Below, in pieces: positions 29,592-39,760 of a stretch of 64,000 bases of DNA. Made by a program: the position numbers and the translations under genes. How positions within the stretch are numbered: the stretch's first letter is position 1; each line of letters begins with the position of its first letter. The notes beneath the pieces were generated by a model. The model did not search any database and had not been told where the DNA came from. It saw only the letters and a program-made list of their open reading frames with translations. Source of the DNA: VFZN01 sp963709325 (lineage in GTDB: Bacteria; Acidobacteriota; Vicinamibacteria; Vicinamibacterales; UBA2999); assembly GCA_963709325.1 (NCBI GenBank), contig CAVPVV010000004.1, positions 248,001-312,000 of the forward strand, given 5' to 3'.

Positions 29592-29660
29592 AGTCGCGAA
29601 GTGGCGAGCGACTTCCTCGCCGTGGTCCGTCGAAAGATCGGCGTTTTTCGCGCTTTGACG
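29592..29660. repeat. Dispersed repeat with GTCGCGAAGTGGCGAGCGAC core, copy 2
   Basis: Direct copy of 27392-27459, including the exact 21-bp core and the distal GCGTTTTTCGCGCTTTGACG block. A further shortened variant (GTCGCGAAGTCGCGAGCGAA) is at 34082-34101. The surrounding 29368-29851 shows no other feature. Confidence 0.6.
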
Positions 29661-29851
29661 ATCGGCTGAGCGAACCATTTATCAGCTGGCAGCGAAGGCA
29701 CACGCATGTGAACGGGCATCAAGGTGGCCACGGGAAGGGTCACTCAGACATCGCCGAGGTGATGCCGAAAAGGTTCGAAGCGGTTGGCGCGCTATTCGAA
29801 GGACCGGGAGGCGAGAGTACGATCGGGTTAATTTGAACTTGGAGGTCGATC

Positions 29852-30514
29852 ATGTCCCAAGCGATGCATAGCGACAACACAGCGGTGGCAGCTGTCAGTC
29901 TCGTCCTCGGGCCACTCCTGATGAGTGTTGGAGACCTCATTCATCCGCCAGAATCGATGGACCCTGCAGTTCAGACGGCTGTGATCATCGAACATGCGTC
30001 GCATGCGTCGCGGTGGTACGTTGCGCACCTGCTGCTGTTCGTTGGCATCCTGGTGGTCATTCCAGGAATCCTCGCCATTAGTGACCTCACGGCGGAGCGG
30101 ACGCCAAGAGGAGGGTATGCCTCCCGGATTCTCAGTCTCATTGGCGTGGCATCTTTCGCCGCCATCTTCGTCGGCGAGATGCTGATCGGTCGTTACGTTT
30201 CGGATGGTGCCAACGCCTCCGCCGCAACTAAGCTGCTGGAGACGTTTCAGTCCGGCCCCATACTGGGAGCTGTGATGGTGGGAGGGATCGCCTTCTTCCT
30301 GGGAGTGGCTGCGATGGCTGTTCCACTCATCCGCGCTGGCGGACTACTCCGCTGGCCTGCCCTGGCCTTCGTGGTCGGAGCGCTCCTCATTGGAGGCGAG
30401 ATCATCACAGCGCAGGTCTTGCTCAGCCAGATCGGCAACCTCGCGTTTTTTGGGGGCGGCATCCTATTCGCGCGGCAAATCCTGCAGAGGAGACAAGCCA
30501 AGGATTCTTTATAA
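29852..30514 (+). CDS. Integral membrane protein (DUF4386-like), 220 aa
   Basis: About six transmembrane segments (AAVSLVLGPLLMSVGDLI, HLLLFVGILVVIPGILAI, SRILSLIGVASFAAIFVGEM, GPILGAVMVGGIAFFLGVAAM, WPALAFVVGALLIGGEII, ILFARQIL), an even spread along the chain and a basic C-terminus. The ATG follows an AACTTGGAGG ribosome-binding site. Length and pattern fit DUF4386-type membrane proteins of unknown function. No linked genes. Confidence 0.7.
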   Translation: MSQAMHSDNTAVAAVSLVLGPLLMSVGDLIHPPESMDPAVQTAVIIEHASHASRWYVAHLLLFVGILVVIPGILAISDLTAERTPRGGYASRILSLIGVASFAAIFVGEMLIGRYVSDGANASAATKLLETFQSGPILGAVMVGGIAFFLGVAAMAVPLIRAGGLLRWPALAFVVGALLIGGEIITAQVLLSQIGNLAFFGGGILFARQILQRRQAKDSL

Positions 30515-31308
30515 CCGTCGGCGGTCATGTTCGTGCAGGTTTGGCGGCGAAATACCGTCTCGAGGAATCGTCAAACGCCGCTGTGAACCACGCGCCGTCC
30601 TACGTTACTAACGACTAGTCGCGCAGTGTTTACCAAGCCAAGCCGCCAGGAGTGGAACAAACCCTCCGTCTTGAACGCGACCTTGTGCTTTGGCCCGCCC
30701 GCAAACAGCGACGCCGATCTTCGTCGTTGGTTACGCCAAGTCAAGGCGTTGCCAAGATGCTGCCAAAACCCGGGCGTCCCCCGGGGGGACTCGCGCGGAC
30801 TGCAGCGTACGGTGATCCGACGGGAAGTGCATGATTAACGAGGGGATACAGCCAGAAGCCCTTCGCCATCATCAACTTAGAGAATTGCCACGGTAAGGTT
30901 CGATTCCTTCCAGGCTCACCAAGAAGACCTTAGAAAATCGCCGGGCGAATGGAACTCGTGGCGCCGATGTCGAGTTCCACTGCGGCCAGGGCCGCCGGCA
31001 CGAGACCGGCCACATCGCGCGCGGCTGATGTCTGCGCCACCAACAACTCGACCTCACGGCGCAACGTGCTATCGCCCGAACATGCCTCGTCGAGGAAGCG
31101 GGCACGCGCGCTGCCTTCACGCGCCGGCGCTGCATTCGAACAGCCGCGAGATGGCCTGCCAGCGGTCGGGACCCATGTTGACCTAACCTTAAGCCCGGCG
31201 TTGCGATTCTACCCCTACACAAGGCGATGCGGCCGGCATCAACCTCGCGAAACCTTCAGTCCCGCGCCTTCCGACGCAGCTCGTCGAAGAAGTTCAAACT
31301 GGACACGT
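30515..31308. other. Non-coding stretch with a tRNA-like 3' end and a kinase 3' remnant
   Basis: Two things can be seen. At 30894-30921 a TAAGGTTCGATTCCTT T-arm followed by an acceptor-like strand and CCA looks like the last ~28 bases of a tRNA or tmRNA, with no matching 5' half upstream. At about 31259-31300, minus strand, a segment encoding an LNFFDELRRKARD-like end resembles the last codons of the kinase gene that follows, so a second, deleted kinase gene once ended here. Confidence 0.4.
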
Positions 31309-34059
31309 TCATCGCGCCCCGATCGGCGCCATCCGTCGCAGCTCTTCAAAGAAGTTGAAAATGAAGACGAGTCGGTCCTGTGGTCGGTCGAACGAGCCGA
31401 GCTCCGGAGCGACCGCGATGCGCTCGCCGTCAGGGTGCAGGTCGAACGAGCGCTGTCCCGTCTGCGGTCCGATATAACCCTCCGCCCATAATCGTGGCGT
31501 CTCAGCGCGGAATGAAGTGCCGGTGGCGCTGTAGGCGGCGACCATAACCTGATTGTCGGGGCTGCGGTAGAGGAGTTCGTGGCGCTTCCTCGACCATGTG
31601 GGCGTGATCCCACCGGCTGTGGAAATCAGCCATGTCCCGCCAGGTCCAGGAAATGGCCGAACATATATCTCGAATCGCCCCGTGTCGTTCGCTTGATACG
31701 CCAGCCACTTGCCGTCCGGGGAGAACATCGGCTCGCGTTCGATCGCCGCCGTGCTCAAAAAACTCGTCGGTGTGCCCGGTTTCCATCCTGTGAGCTCATC
31801 ACCCTCAATGCCAACCACCATCAGGTCAGCGCCGGTTTGCGGGTGCGTCTCCTGAAAGGCGAGAATCCTTCCGCCCGGATGCCACGACGCGGCCGATTGG
31901 GGATGCGGGCTGTTGGTCAGTCGCTGCGCGTCTCCGGTACCGTCGGCTCGCTGCCAATACAGATTTTGTTGAACATCCCGGTTCGACCAGAACACGATTC
32001 GGCGACCGTCCGGTGTCCATACCGGCTTCTGATTCTGTGCCGGGTTCAAGGTGAGCTGGGATGCCCTGTCGTGCGCCCACTCGTACACCCAGACGGCGAG
32101 TTGCTTGCCGTCGTTGATCTCGACGGCGAGGCGCGTGCCGTCCGGCGAGAACTGCGGGTTGCCCCAATTCGTTGGCGTCGGTCGGAGCGGCGTCCTTCTT
32201 CCTGTTCGATCCAGCCATTGAATCGGTGCGCCGCCCATCGGAGCCGAGCCGACTGGGCGGCTGAGATAGACAACCGTGCCGGTTTCAGACGCCGCGAACT
32301 GCGCCGAGCCGCCATTCGGGTTCGATCCCACACCGTCCAACGCGAGAAACGGCGGGCCCGTCACCTCGAGCCGCTCGAGATCGAACGGCACGGCAAAAAT
32401 CTTCGCGTCGTGCAGATACACGATATGTCCGCTGGCCAGGTATCGTCCGTAGGAGCCGCCGCGCTGGACGATCTTCCGTTCGCCGGCTGGCAGTCGCTGT
32501 ACGACGAGCGTCGCGTCGTCCCAGTTCGTGCGGCTGGTGTGAGCGGCATACAGCAGCGTCGCGCTCCCGGGCAAGACTTGCGGCCACCCATGCGCGACCT
32601 CGCCGTCCGCGAGACTCGTAACCGGCGTTGCCATCCCTCCGTTCGATGAGACGCGGAGCAGGCCGTCGCGCTCCATGCCAGCGAAGAACGGCGCGAACAC
32701 GATCGATCCGTCGGCAGCCCACCACCCGCCTCTGCCATCGGGCGTATCGCAGATGGCCACGGGGGCACCTCCGGACAACGCCACTTTCTTCAGCTTGGCA
32801 TCAGCAAAAAACGCGATCCATTGACCATCGGGCGAAAAGAACGGACTGTGAGCGCCCTCCGTGCCCGGCAGCGGTGTAGCGTCCAACTGGTCGAGACGAC
32901 GAAGAAACAGCGACGCGGGGCCGGTGCGCCGCTGTCCAACGAAGACCAGCGCCTGTCCATTCGGTGACAGGATGGCGGCGGACCCGCGATCGACGGTCGC
33001 CAGCGTCGCGTCGGAGCCCAACCCCACGTTCACGCGTATTGGCGCCGCCGAAGGGGCGCTGCCACGCAGGCCGGCAGAAAGGAGCACGAGCGCCAGCGCC
33101 ACCACGGACGCGCCGGTCAGGACCCACGGCAGTGCGCGTCTCCAGGAGGCGCGTGGAGGCGTGACGCCATCATCGTTCTCACCGGTCGGGCCCATTGCGT
33201 CTTCGATGTCGAAGCGGGCGGAGGCGGCGGAGTCGAGACGGCGCTTCCGATCTTTCTGCAGGCAACGGCGCAGCAGTCTACGGACCGGTGCCGGAGTTCT
33301 GGCCGGTAAGGCGTCCCAGTCCGGCTCACGCTCGAGGACGCGTGCCATCGTGTCCGAGACACCTTCGCCACCGAACGCCACCTGCCCGGTGAGCATCTCG
33401 AACAGCACGCAGCCGAAGGCCCAGATGTCGGCGCGCTTGTCGACTGTCTTCCCCCGTGCCTGTTCAGGGCTCATGTACGCCGCGGTGCCGAGGATCATTC
33501 CCGCGTGGGTCATCGCCGGCGAGGTGAAGGTGGGCGAATGCGACAGCGGGACGTCGCCGCCGCTACTCGCGACTGCAGGGTCCATCGCCTTGGCCAGTCC
33601 GAAGTCCAGCACCTTGACGGTGCCGTCGGACCGGACCTTGACATTGGCGGGCTTGAGATCGCGATGGACGATGCCCTGCGCGTGAGCCGCTTCGAGCGCG
33701 TCGGCGATCTGCCGGGCCATGGGCAGTGCCTCGTCTAGCGTGAGCCCGCCATGGGCGATTCGGTCCGCCAGCGTGACTCCGTCGACCAATTCCATCACGA
33801 GGGCCTTCACGCCCTCGGCGTCTTCGAGTCCGTAGATGTGCGCGATGTGGGGATGATTCAGCGAAGCGAGAAGCTCCGCCTCACGCTGGAAGCGCGCGAG
33901 CCGATCGGGGTCTGACGCCAGCGCAGCTGGGAGAACCTTGACGGCGACGTCACGCTTCAGTTTTGTGTCTGTGGCGCGATACACCTCACCCATCCCGCCG
34001 GCGCCGAGCGCGGAAAGGATCTTATACGGGCCGAGGCGGGCACCTGGCGTGATGGCCAC
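31309..34059 (-). CDS. Membrane Ser/Thr protein kinase with TolB/PD40 beta-propeller
   Basis: 916 residues, intact. Kinase domain at about 12-290: GAGGMGEVY loop (20-27), K41 in VAVKVL, HRDLKPAN (132-139), DFG (152-154) and a SPEQ activation-segment end. A single membrane helix follows at about 312-335 (ALPWVLTGASVVALALVLLS). The extracytoplasmic half is a PD40/TolB-like propeller with repeated SPDG-x-W/R units, ending NFFEELRRMAP, the common tail of this acidobacterial family. It should sense a periplasmic ligand and phosphorylate cytoplasmic targets. The only complete member of at least four related genes or fragments in the island. Confidence 0.92.
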   Translation of the reverse strand: MAITPGARLGPYKILSALGAGGMGEVYRATDTKLKRDVAVKVLPAALASDPDRLARFQREAELLASLNHPHIAHIYGLEDAEGVKALVMELVDGVTLADRIAHGGLTLDEALPMARQIADALEAAHAQGIVHRDLKPANVKVRSDGTVKVLDFGLAKAMDPAVASSGGDVPLSHSPTFTSPAMTHAGMILGTAAYMSPEQARGKTVDKRADIWAFGCVLFEMLTGQVAFGGEGVSDTMARVLEREPDWDALPARTPAPVRRLLRRCLQKDRKRRLDSAASARFDIEDAMGPTGENDDGVTPPRASWRRALPWVLTGASVVALALVLLSAGLRGSAPSAAPIRVNVGLGSDATLATVDRGSAAILSPNGQALVFVGQRRTGPASLFLRRLDQLDATPLPGTEGAHSPFFSPDGQWIAFFADAKLKKVALSGGAPVAICDTPDGRGGWWAADGSIVFAPFFAGMERDGLLRVSSNGGMATPVTSLADGEVAHGWPQVLPGSATLLYAAHTSRTNWDDATLVVQRLPAGERKIVQRGGSYGRYLASGHIVYLHDAKIFAVPFDLERLEVTGPPFLALDGVGSNPNGGSAQFAASETGTVVYLSRPVGSAPMGGAPIQWLDRTGRRTPLRPTPTNWGNPQFSPDGTRLAVEINDGKQLAVWVYEWAHDRASQLTLNPAQNQKPVWTPDGRRIVFWSNRDVQQNLYWQRADGTGDAQRLTNSPHPQSAASWHPGGRILAFQETHPQTGADLMVVGIEGDELTGWKPGTPTSFLSTAAIEREPMFSPDGKWLAYQANDTGRFEIYVRPFPGPGGTWLISTAGGITPTWSRKRHELLYRSPDNQVMVAAYSATGTSFRAETPRLWAEGYIGPQTGQRSFDLHPDGERIAVAPELGSFDRPQDRLVFIFNFFEELRRMAPIGAR

Positions 34060-34349
34060 AGAGGCTGGTGCTTATCATAGCGTCGCGAAGTCGCGAGCGA
34101 AGGGGGCGGAACAATATCTGCTGGCACTGGCGAACGACGGCTTCGCCGCGCCCATCCGTCCGAAATGTGACGCCGCAGCCGGTCGATCCGGAATACTTTC
34201 ACGAGGTGGATCGCACCCTCCCGGCGGACCAGCGCACGGCTACTCGGTGAAGATTTTCCATATCGTTCGTCTTGGTTTTCGTGTGTTCACCGACCTGGTT
34301 CAGCAGTTTGGTGAACTCCTGGCTGAATCCGCGCTCTGTTCGACCGTGC

Positions 34350-34451
34350 ATGATGATTCTTGGCGGAGCCCTTCGCCGGCTCCGGGCCATCGCCCTGCTC
34401 ACTGCCGCCGTGATGCTCGTCGGCATCACTGCCGGGTTGCTGTTGTCGTAG
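34350..34451 (+). CDS. Possible 33-aa membrane peptide
   Basis: A short frame starting with two ATG codons encodes MMILGGALRRLRAIALLTAA and then VMLVGITAGLLLS, i.e. a positively charged N-terminus and one membrane helix. No clear ribosome-binding site. It lies directly before the ligase tail fragment. Coding status is uncertain. Confidence 0.25.
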   Translation: MMILGGALRRLRAIALLTAAVMLVGITAGLLLS

Positions 34452-34472
34452 GAAGCCGGTCAACTGGTCGCC

Positions 34473-34547
34473 TACGATCACCTGCGGCATTCGAGGTTCG
34501 TCGGTCTGCGCGAGGACAAGAACGCACGATCCGCCATGCGAGAGTAG
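34473..34547 (+). pseudogene. ATP-dependent DNA ligase C-terminal remnant
   Basis: 25 codons ending in TAG encode YDHLRHSRFVGLREDKNARS and a few more residues, nearly the same as the last residues of the ligase pseudogene at 22908-23929 but on the other strand. Nothing of the catalytic domain remains upstream. Confidence 0.75.
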
Positions 34548-34586
34548 AGATCGGCTGGTATTGGCCGGAATGGCCGGGTTCGCACG

Positions 34587-34703
34587 TCAGGGGATCGCGC
34601 CTGCCGAGCAGCTTCTCATCAGGAGAATCAATAGCGCCGACAACGCCAGGCTCATCACGATGGAGCCGAGGCAGCCCAATCGATTCGAGAAGAACACGAA
34701 CAT
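34587..34703 (-). CDS. Small membrane protein, 38 aa
   Basis: ATG at 34703 follows the TAA of the previous gene without a gap (TAAATG), indicating translational coupling. The product starts MFVFFSNRLGCLGSIVMSLA and has one hydrophobic helix (IVMSLALSALLILLM) followed by a short polar tail. The SNRLGCLGS start is a pattern I associate with a widespread family of ~40-residue membrane proteins of unknown function. Confidence 0.55.
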   Translation of the reverse strand: MFVFFSNRLGCLGSIVMSLALSALLILLMRSCSAGAIP

Positions 34704-34916
34704 TTAGCGGTCGCCTTTGTCGCCCTGCCCGCGCTTGGCCTTGGCTTTGGCTTTCTTCCGGCGGTCGGCTGCGAGCGACCGCCCGACATCGTCCGATTCC
34801 TTGAACCGGCCAGCACTGCCGCGCCGGACGAACCGCTTGTCCGTGCCGGTGTTGATCAACTCGCGTCGTGCCGCCTTCTTCCTGCCCGTTTTCTTGCTCG
34901 CCCGCTTCTTCGCCAT
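34704..34916 (-). CDS. Small highly basic protein, 70 aa
   Basis: I start at the ATG at 34916 (MAKKRASKKTGRKKAARREL); longer upstream reading is not protein-like. The centre INTGTDKRFVRRGSAGRFKE and SDDVGRSLAADRRKKAK are strongly conserved-looking motifs of a small Lys/Arg-rich family I know only as hypothetical proteins, often near NHEJ-type ligase genes. Here a ligase remnant lies 157 bp downstream. It probably binds nucleic acid, but that is inference from charge. It is coupled to the small membrane protein gene that follows. Confidence 0.7.
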   Translation of the reverse strand: MAKKRASKKTGRKKAARRELINTGTDKRFVRRGSAGRFKESDDVGRSLAADRRKKAKAKAKRGQGDKGDR

Positions 34917-35131
34917 CAGCGATTGCCTCCGGCGGCTACGTTGCAAGGAGAGTGCCGGATGGCCCCGTTGCAGCGTCATGGCCGCGCCGGCCACGAACTC
35001 CAAACGCTGCACTCGGCCGCGAGGGCGTGATGATTCGGACCAGTCGACCGGCCGACGAGCAATGGCTGCGAGTGACGGCAGTGCTTCACTCATCGCGGCG
35101 CTGATAGTTCGAGCGGAAGTGCCAATCCTGC

Positions 35132-35350
35132 GTGTTCCAGGTACAATCACGCCGTGTGGAGTGGCTTTCGCATCGCCTCGGCGCCCGCCGACACCACGGA
35201 GACGGTTCTGTGACGCGCCACGGGCGCGAACTGCGCGTCACCGTCGACGGCGAGGAGATGTTCTCGCGCATGTTCGGCAGGCGAGAACCCGAGAATGAAC
35301 TCGCGAGCGTCTCCGAGGAGTTCAGGATTGACTTCGAGCGCGCCGGCTGA
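35132..35350 (+). CDS. Hypothetical protein, up to 72 aa
   Basis: The second half (RELRVTVDGEEMFSRMFGRR and EFRIDFERAG) looks like a real acidic beta/alpha domain. The first half is less convincing, and a neighbouring frame starting at GTG 35155 gives a better beginning (VWSGFRIASAPADTTETVL), so one indel may split the gene near 35210. Function unknown. Confidence 0.35.
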   Translation: MFQVQSRRVEWLSHRLGARRHHGDGSVTRHGRELRVTVDGEEMFSRMFGRREPENELASVSEEFRIDFERAG

Positions 35351-35462
35351 ACGCGCAACGTGAGCGAGTAGCCCCTCTGCGCCACAGGGCGACGACGCTC
35401 GCCGCGAAGTCCCGCGTGACACCCGGCGCCGGCTCACCGTCAAAGCGACGGCGGGGGCTCCC

Positions 35463-35861
35463 TCACGGATTCCCTGGTTCAGCACAATCGGCTGGCCCCC
35501 CAGGCGGGACACCCGCAATCGCCGACAGAATCTGCGACGGGTCGATGGGCTTCTGAAGCCAGGCGTGCGCCCCGAGCTGTTCGGCCACCGCCGCTACGTC
35601 GTGACGTGCCGAGATGACGATCACCGGCACGGCGTGGATCGCCCGGTCGGCGCGTTGCGCCGCTCGAAACGCAAAGCCATCCATCGTTGGCATGTTGATG
35701 TCGAGCAGGATGAGCTTCGGACAGTGGCGCCGGGCCAGCGCCAGCCCTTCATGTCCTTCGCGCGCGGTCAGGACGCGAAACTGGGACAAGGCGAGGAAGG
35801 CCGCCAAGCCCTCGCGGCTGCTGTCATCATCTTCGATGATGAGGATCAGCGAGCGATCCAC
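35463..35861 (-). CDS. Stand-alone response regulator (receiver domain)
   Basis: 132 residues made of one REC domain: acidic pocket EDDD near residue 10, phospho-acceptor Asp in LILLDINMPTMDG, Ser in VIVISARHD (switch residue) and Lys in WLQKPID. No output domain, so it acts like CheY/Spo0F through protein contacts. No histidine kinase gene is adjacent. The C-terminal ~20 residues after the domain are Pro/Gly-rich and probably disordered. Confidence 0.85.
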   Translation of the reverse strand: MDRSLILIIEDDDSSREGLAAFLALSQFRVLTAREGHEGLALARRHCPKLILLDINMPTMDGFAFRAAQRADRAIHAVPVIVISARHDVAAVAEQLGAHAWLQKPIDPSQILSAIAGVPPGGPADCAEPGNP

Positions 35862-36063
35862 TGCACCCTCCCCTGCCCCTCCTCAGTGCAAACGGCGTGC
35901 TAAGGCCCGCCTCTGCCACAGACCGGCCAGTCGGAAGCAGAGTCGGCCAGCTCATGGTGTCCGAGGGTTGATCTTGGCTCTGCGCGGCGACACGTCGGCG
36001 CTCGCGAGCGGCACAACCCTTCGGAATCCTTCGTGAGCACCGCATCTGTCAGGGAACAGCGGT

Positions 36064-38719
36064 TTATTCGTCGTTTCGGGACACGACATCCACGACCCAG
36101 ATGTCCCCGAGGTCATTGCGCCACGCAAAATAGAGATATCTGCTATCGGCTGCCAACGCGAAGGGGTTCCAGACTTCCCGGCTTTTGGGAGAATCGCGTC
36201 ATCCGGCGCTCATTGCCGTCAATCGTTACAGACCACAAGTCGTTCGTGCCACGCTGATCACCTGGGAAATAGATTTGCGTCCCATCTGGCGACCAGCGGA
36301 AAAAATACGCGGGAGCCTGCGTGATCAGCTGTGCGGCTCCGCCTGATGCCGGCATGCGCCACAGACGGTCGACTCCATCACGAAAAGAAGCGAACACCAT
36401 CCACCGCCCATCCGGCGACACTTGAGGGAAGTAGTCTGGCGACGCTTCCGTGGTCAATCGATGTGCCTCACCACCGGTGGCCGGCACGATGAAGGCGTCG
36501 ACGTTGCTTGTTCTGGTCGAGTAAAACAAGACATTCTGGCCGTCGGGAGACCACGACGGGTACATGTCGGCCTCTGGCCCGCGCGTCAACTGAATCGCGG
36601 CGCCTCCCTCCACGGATGTAATCCAGATGTCGCGATTTCCGCTGCGGTACGAATAGAACGCGACCTGCCGGCCGTTCGGTGAGACGCGGGGAGCCAGATC
36701 CGGTGCCGGGTCGATTGTCACCTGACGCATCGCGCTGCCGCCGATCGGCATGGCCCAGATATCCTGATTGCCACTGCGATCCGAGCTGACGAGCAGGTGC
36801 TGTCCGTCGGGAGACAGATCCAGGCCACCGATGTACGCTTGGTCGAAGGTCAGTTGCTCCGCATCAGCCCAGGTCGCCTCGCGATCGTTCAGAATTGGAA
36901 CCCGCCAGACGTTGGCGACAGGACCGCCCTTCGAGTAGACCAGCTTCCGTTCATCGGACGTGAACGCGGCACGCTGTATGCCAATGCCGACGGAGAGCGC
37001 CGCTGGCTCACCCTCGGGCCGTCCATTCACGGCGATCGATTGTTGCCACAGGTCGTAGCTGCCTCCCCGGTTCGACAGGAAGTAGAGCGTGCGCGCATTT
37101 TTGGCCCACATCGGACTCCAGGCGCCCGACTTCCCGTCTGTTACCGCGATGGCCTCTCCGCCCGTCGCAGGTAGAACCCAGAGCTCGGCTGATCCCGTCT
37201 ACCCGGTTCGGAGCCTGCACGTAGGCGAACCAGCGCCCGTCTGCAGACCAACTCAGGTCCCAACGATTGCCCGGGCCGCCGGGAATCAGCAGGCGACGTG
37301 ATTCTCGGGTACGTAGGGAAACGATCTCGATGAACGTCCCCTGATCTTCTCGCCGAATGTAGGCCAGATCAGTTCCGTCGGATGACCATTGCGGACTGAC
37401 TAATGCCTTCAGCCGATGCTTGGTTCGATATGCGGTTCGCCGGGCCGCCGATGGCTGGCATAACGTAGATGCCGCCACCATCTCGTTCCGAGACGAAGGC
37501 AATCTGACTGCCATCCGGCGACCAGGCCGGGTCGCGATCGGAACCGCGATGGTCGGCCGTGAAGTTCGCTGCGGATCCGCCTATCGACTGCGTCACCCAG
37601 ATGTCCTCATTGCCACTCTGATCCGAGACGTAGGCAATGCGCCCGCCGTCGGGCGACCACGTCGGGTAATTTTCGACGCCAGCCGCGGATGTCACTTGGA
37701 GCGGATTGCGAAGTTGAAGAACATGCGTTGCCTCCGGGTTCCTCCACCTCCAGACACCGCCGGCCAATACCAGGAGTCCGACCACGGCCGCAGTCCAGCG
37801 CAGGGGCGTGCTCAATCCTGAGCGAGTCGGTGGCGTGACCGGGACGTGTGCCAGCAGTTCGCCGGAGTCGAGCTCGCGTTTTAACTCTGCCAACTCGTTT
37901 CGGATATGGACAGCGCTCAGCACGCGGCGCGCTGGATCCTTCGACAGACATAGGCGTACTAGTCTGGTCAGTTCCCGAGGGAGTGCCGGGCTCAGCTCGT
38001 TAAGAGCAGGCGGGGTATCCTTAATGATCGACGCCACGGTCTCACCCGGAGTACTCCCGGCGAACGGATGTCGCCCAGTGAGCATCTCGTAGAAGACGAT
38101 CCCCAGCGAAAAGATGTCAGAGCGGGCATCGACGACCTGTCCTAGCGCCTGTTCGGGAGACATGTAGTTCCAGGTGCCGACGATCACGCCCGCGGCGGTC
38201 TTCGCGGCGGTCGCGAGGTTGGTCGCCGCGTCGCTCCCGGCCCATCCCCCGACCGACTTCGCCAAGCCGAAGTCGAGGACCTTGACGCGGCCGTCATCGG
38301 TGACCATCACGTTCCCGGGCTTCAGATCGCGATGCACGATGTGTTGTTCATGCGCCGCGGCCACTGCATCCGCGAGCGGAACAGCAATCTCGAAAAAGCT
38401 GTCGAGCGAGAATCCCTGCGCTGGGCAGAACGTCCACGAGTGTCTTCCCCTTCACCAGCTCCATTGCGATGAAGTGGACGCCGCCGTGTTCCTCCACGGC
38501 ATAGACCGTGACGATATTGGGATGGTTGAGCGCCGCGAGCGCCTTGGCTTCGCGCGCGAACCGCTCGCGGCGTTCGTCGCGCTCTGCGAACTCGGCCGGG
38601 AGGACCTTGAGGGCAACGCGGCGATTGAGCGTCGTGTCCTCGGCTACGTACACCTCACCCATGCCGCCCGCACCGATTTTCTGCAGGACTTTGTAGTGCG
38701 CGAGAGTTCGGCCAACCAT
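36064..38719 (-). pseudogene. Ser/Thr protein kinase with TolB/PD40 propeller, several frameshifts
   Basis: From 38719 the first ~100 codons encode the N-lobe (GAGGMGEVYVAED, VALKVLPAEF). The frame shifts near 38410, and the rest of the kinase domain, the membrane helix and half the propeller (HRDLKPGNVMV, LDFGLAKSVGG, MSPEQALGQ, then SPDGGRIAYVSDQSGNEDIW) run to about 37400. Further shifts near 37400-37190 and 36180 are needed to reach the true end (LYFAWRNDLGDIWVVDVVSR, stop at 36064). About 880 residues if repaired. Architecture and role as for 31309-34059. Confidence 0.8.
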
Positions 38720-39160
38720 GTCAGGGCGTTCCGCTGATCAACCCCGGGGAGTTTATGTCTTCAGATCGTGAATCGCACCGGAAATCTGTGCCAGACAGTC
38801 GGCTTCGCGGAGCCGCCGCGAAAGGGAGGTCATGACGGCGAAGCTGGAGGCCGAGTCAGTGCAAGCGGTGTGTTCAACGTCCCGTTTGTTGACGTTGTTG
38901 CGGCCCTTCTGCGGAACACGCCGGCTCCGGGCCGGATACGGAAGGGCGATGCCTGGGTCGAACAGGAGCTGCCCAGAACGCGGAGCCGCGTTCATGAGTG
39001 CCTGGCCAAAATCGCTCGCCGCTCTGCATAGCGTGTCTGTGCTGCAACACGTCGGCGCGCGCGAGCCAAGCGGATCTCGTTCTTTCCCCAGGAACCGAGG
39101 ATCGGCCCCAAGAATCCGCCGGCGAACTTTGGAGTGCACAAGACGGTCGGCATCGTACCG

Positions 39161-39478
39161 TCATCTCGAGGCCGTCGTGACGGCATCCATCACCCAGATG
39201 TCGCCGTCGTCCTCTAACCAGATGAAATACAAAAAGCGAGCGTCCGCGGCAAAGTAGGACGATCCGACGCGACCACTCCGCCCCTCGAGCCTGGTGAGCC
39301 GAGAGATCGCTCCGTCCGCTAGGCGCGGCACTTTTGCTGGTACTTGCTCTTCTCTGAGGAGTACTCGTGGAGCTTTGTCAGGCGGAGGCTCTTTGCGGGC
39401 ACGGGCGGCGGCCGGCCGAATGTCTCCTACGGCGATTCGTACGTCAGCGCCCTTGAGCCAGCCAATCGTGTCAGGCAT
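39161..39478 (-). pseudogene. 3' remnant of a kinase-propeller gene
   Basis: The last ~30 codons (SSYFAADARFLYFIWLEDDG, DIWVMDAV) are clearly homologous to the end of the 36064-38719 gene (ALAADSRYLYFAWRNDLGDI). The sequence before them is not recognisable as propeller. A companion frame at 39480-39717 (FFEELERHPGDLLVHLRAID) may be another broken piece. The stretch 38720-39160 between the two kinases has no convincing gene. Confidence 0.5.
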
Positions 39479-39760
39479 CTTTCCAAGCGCAGGCCGACGT
39501 GGACGTATGCCGGGACGGCGAGGGCGTCGATCGCGCGCAGGTGCACGAGCAAGTCGCCAGGATGGCGTTCGAGTTCTTCGAAGAAGGTTGGCGCACGAGA
39601 TGACGGGACGGCTGCGCCAGAGTTTCTTTGCACGATCGAGGCTTGCTCCCCGCTAAGACCGCGCGCGTAGACGCGAGGAAGCAGGTTCCCCCCAATTCTC
39701 GGTACGCGCTGTGGCATAAATGCTGCTGGTCGAGAAGTGCGGCACTATGGAGAGCACGCC

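Noticed and set aside
31181..31187. ACCTAAC as another attC boundary
   Set aside because: No inverted GTTRRRY partner with pairing arms lies within attC length on either side.
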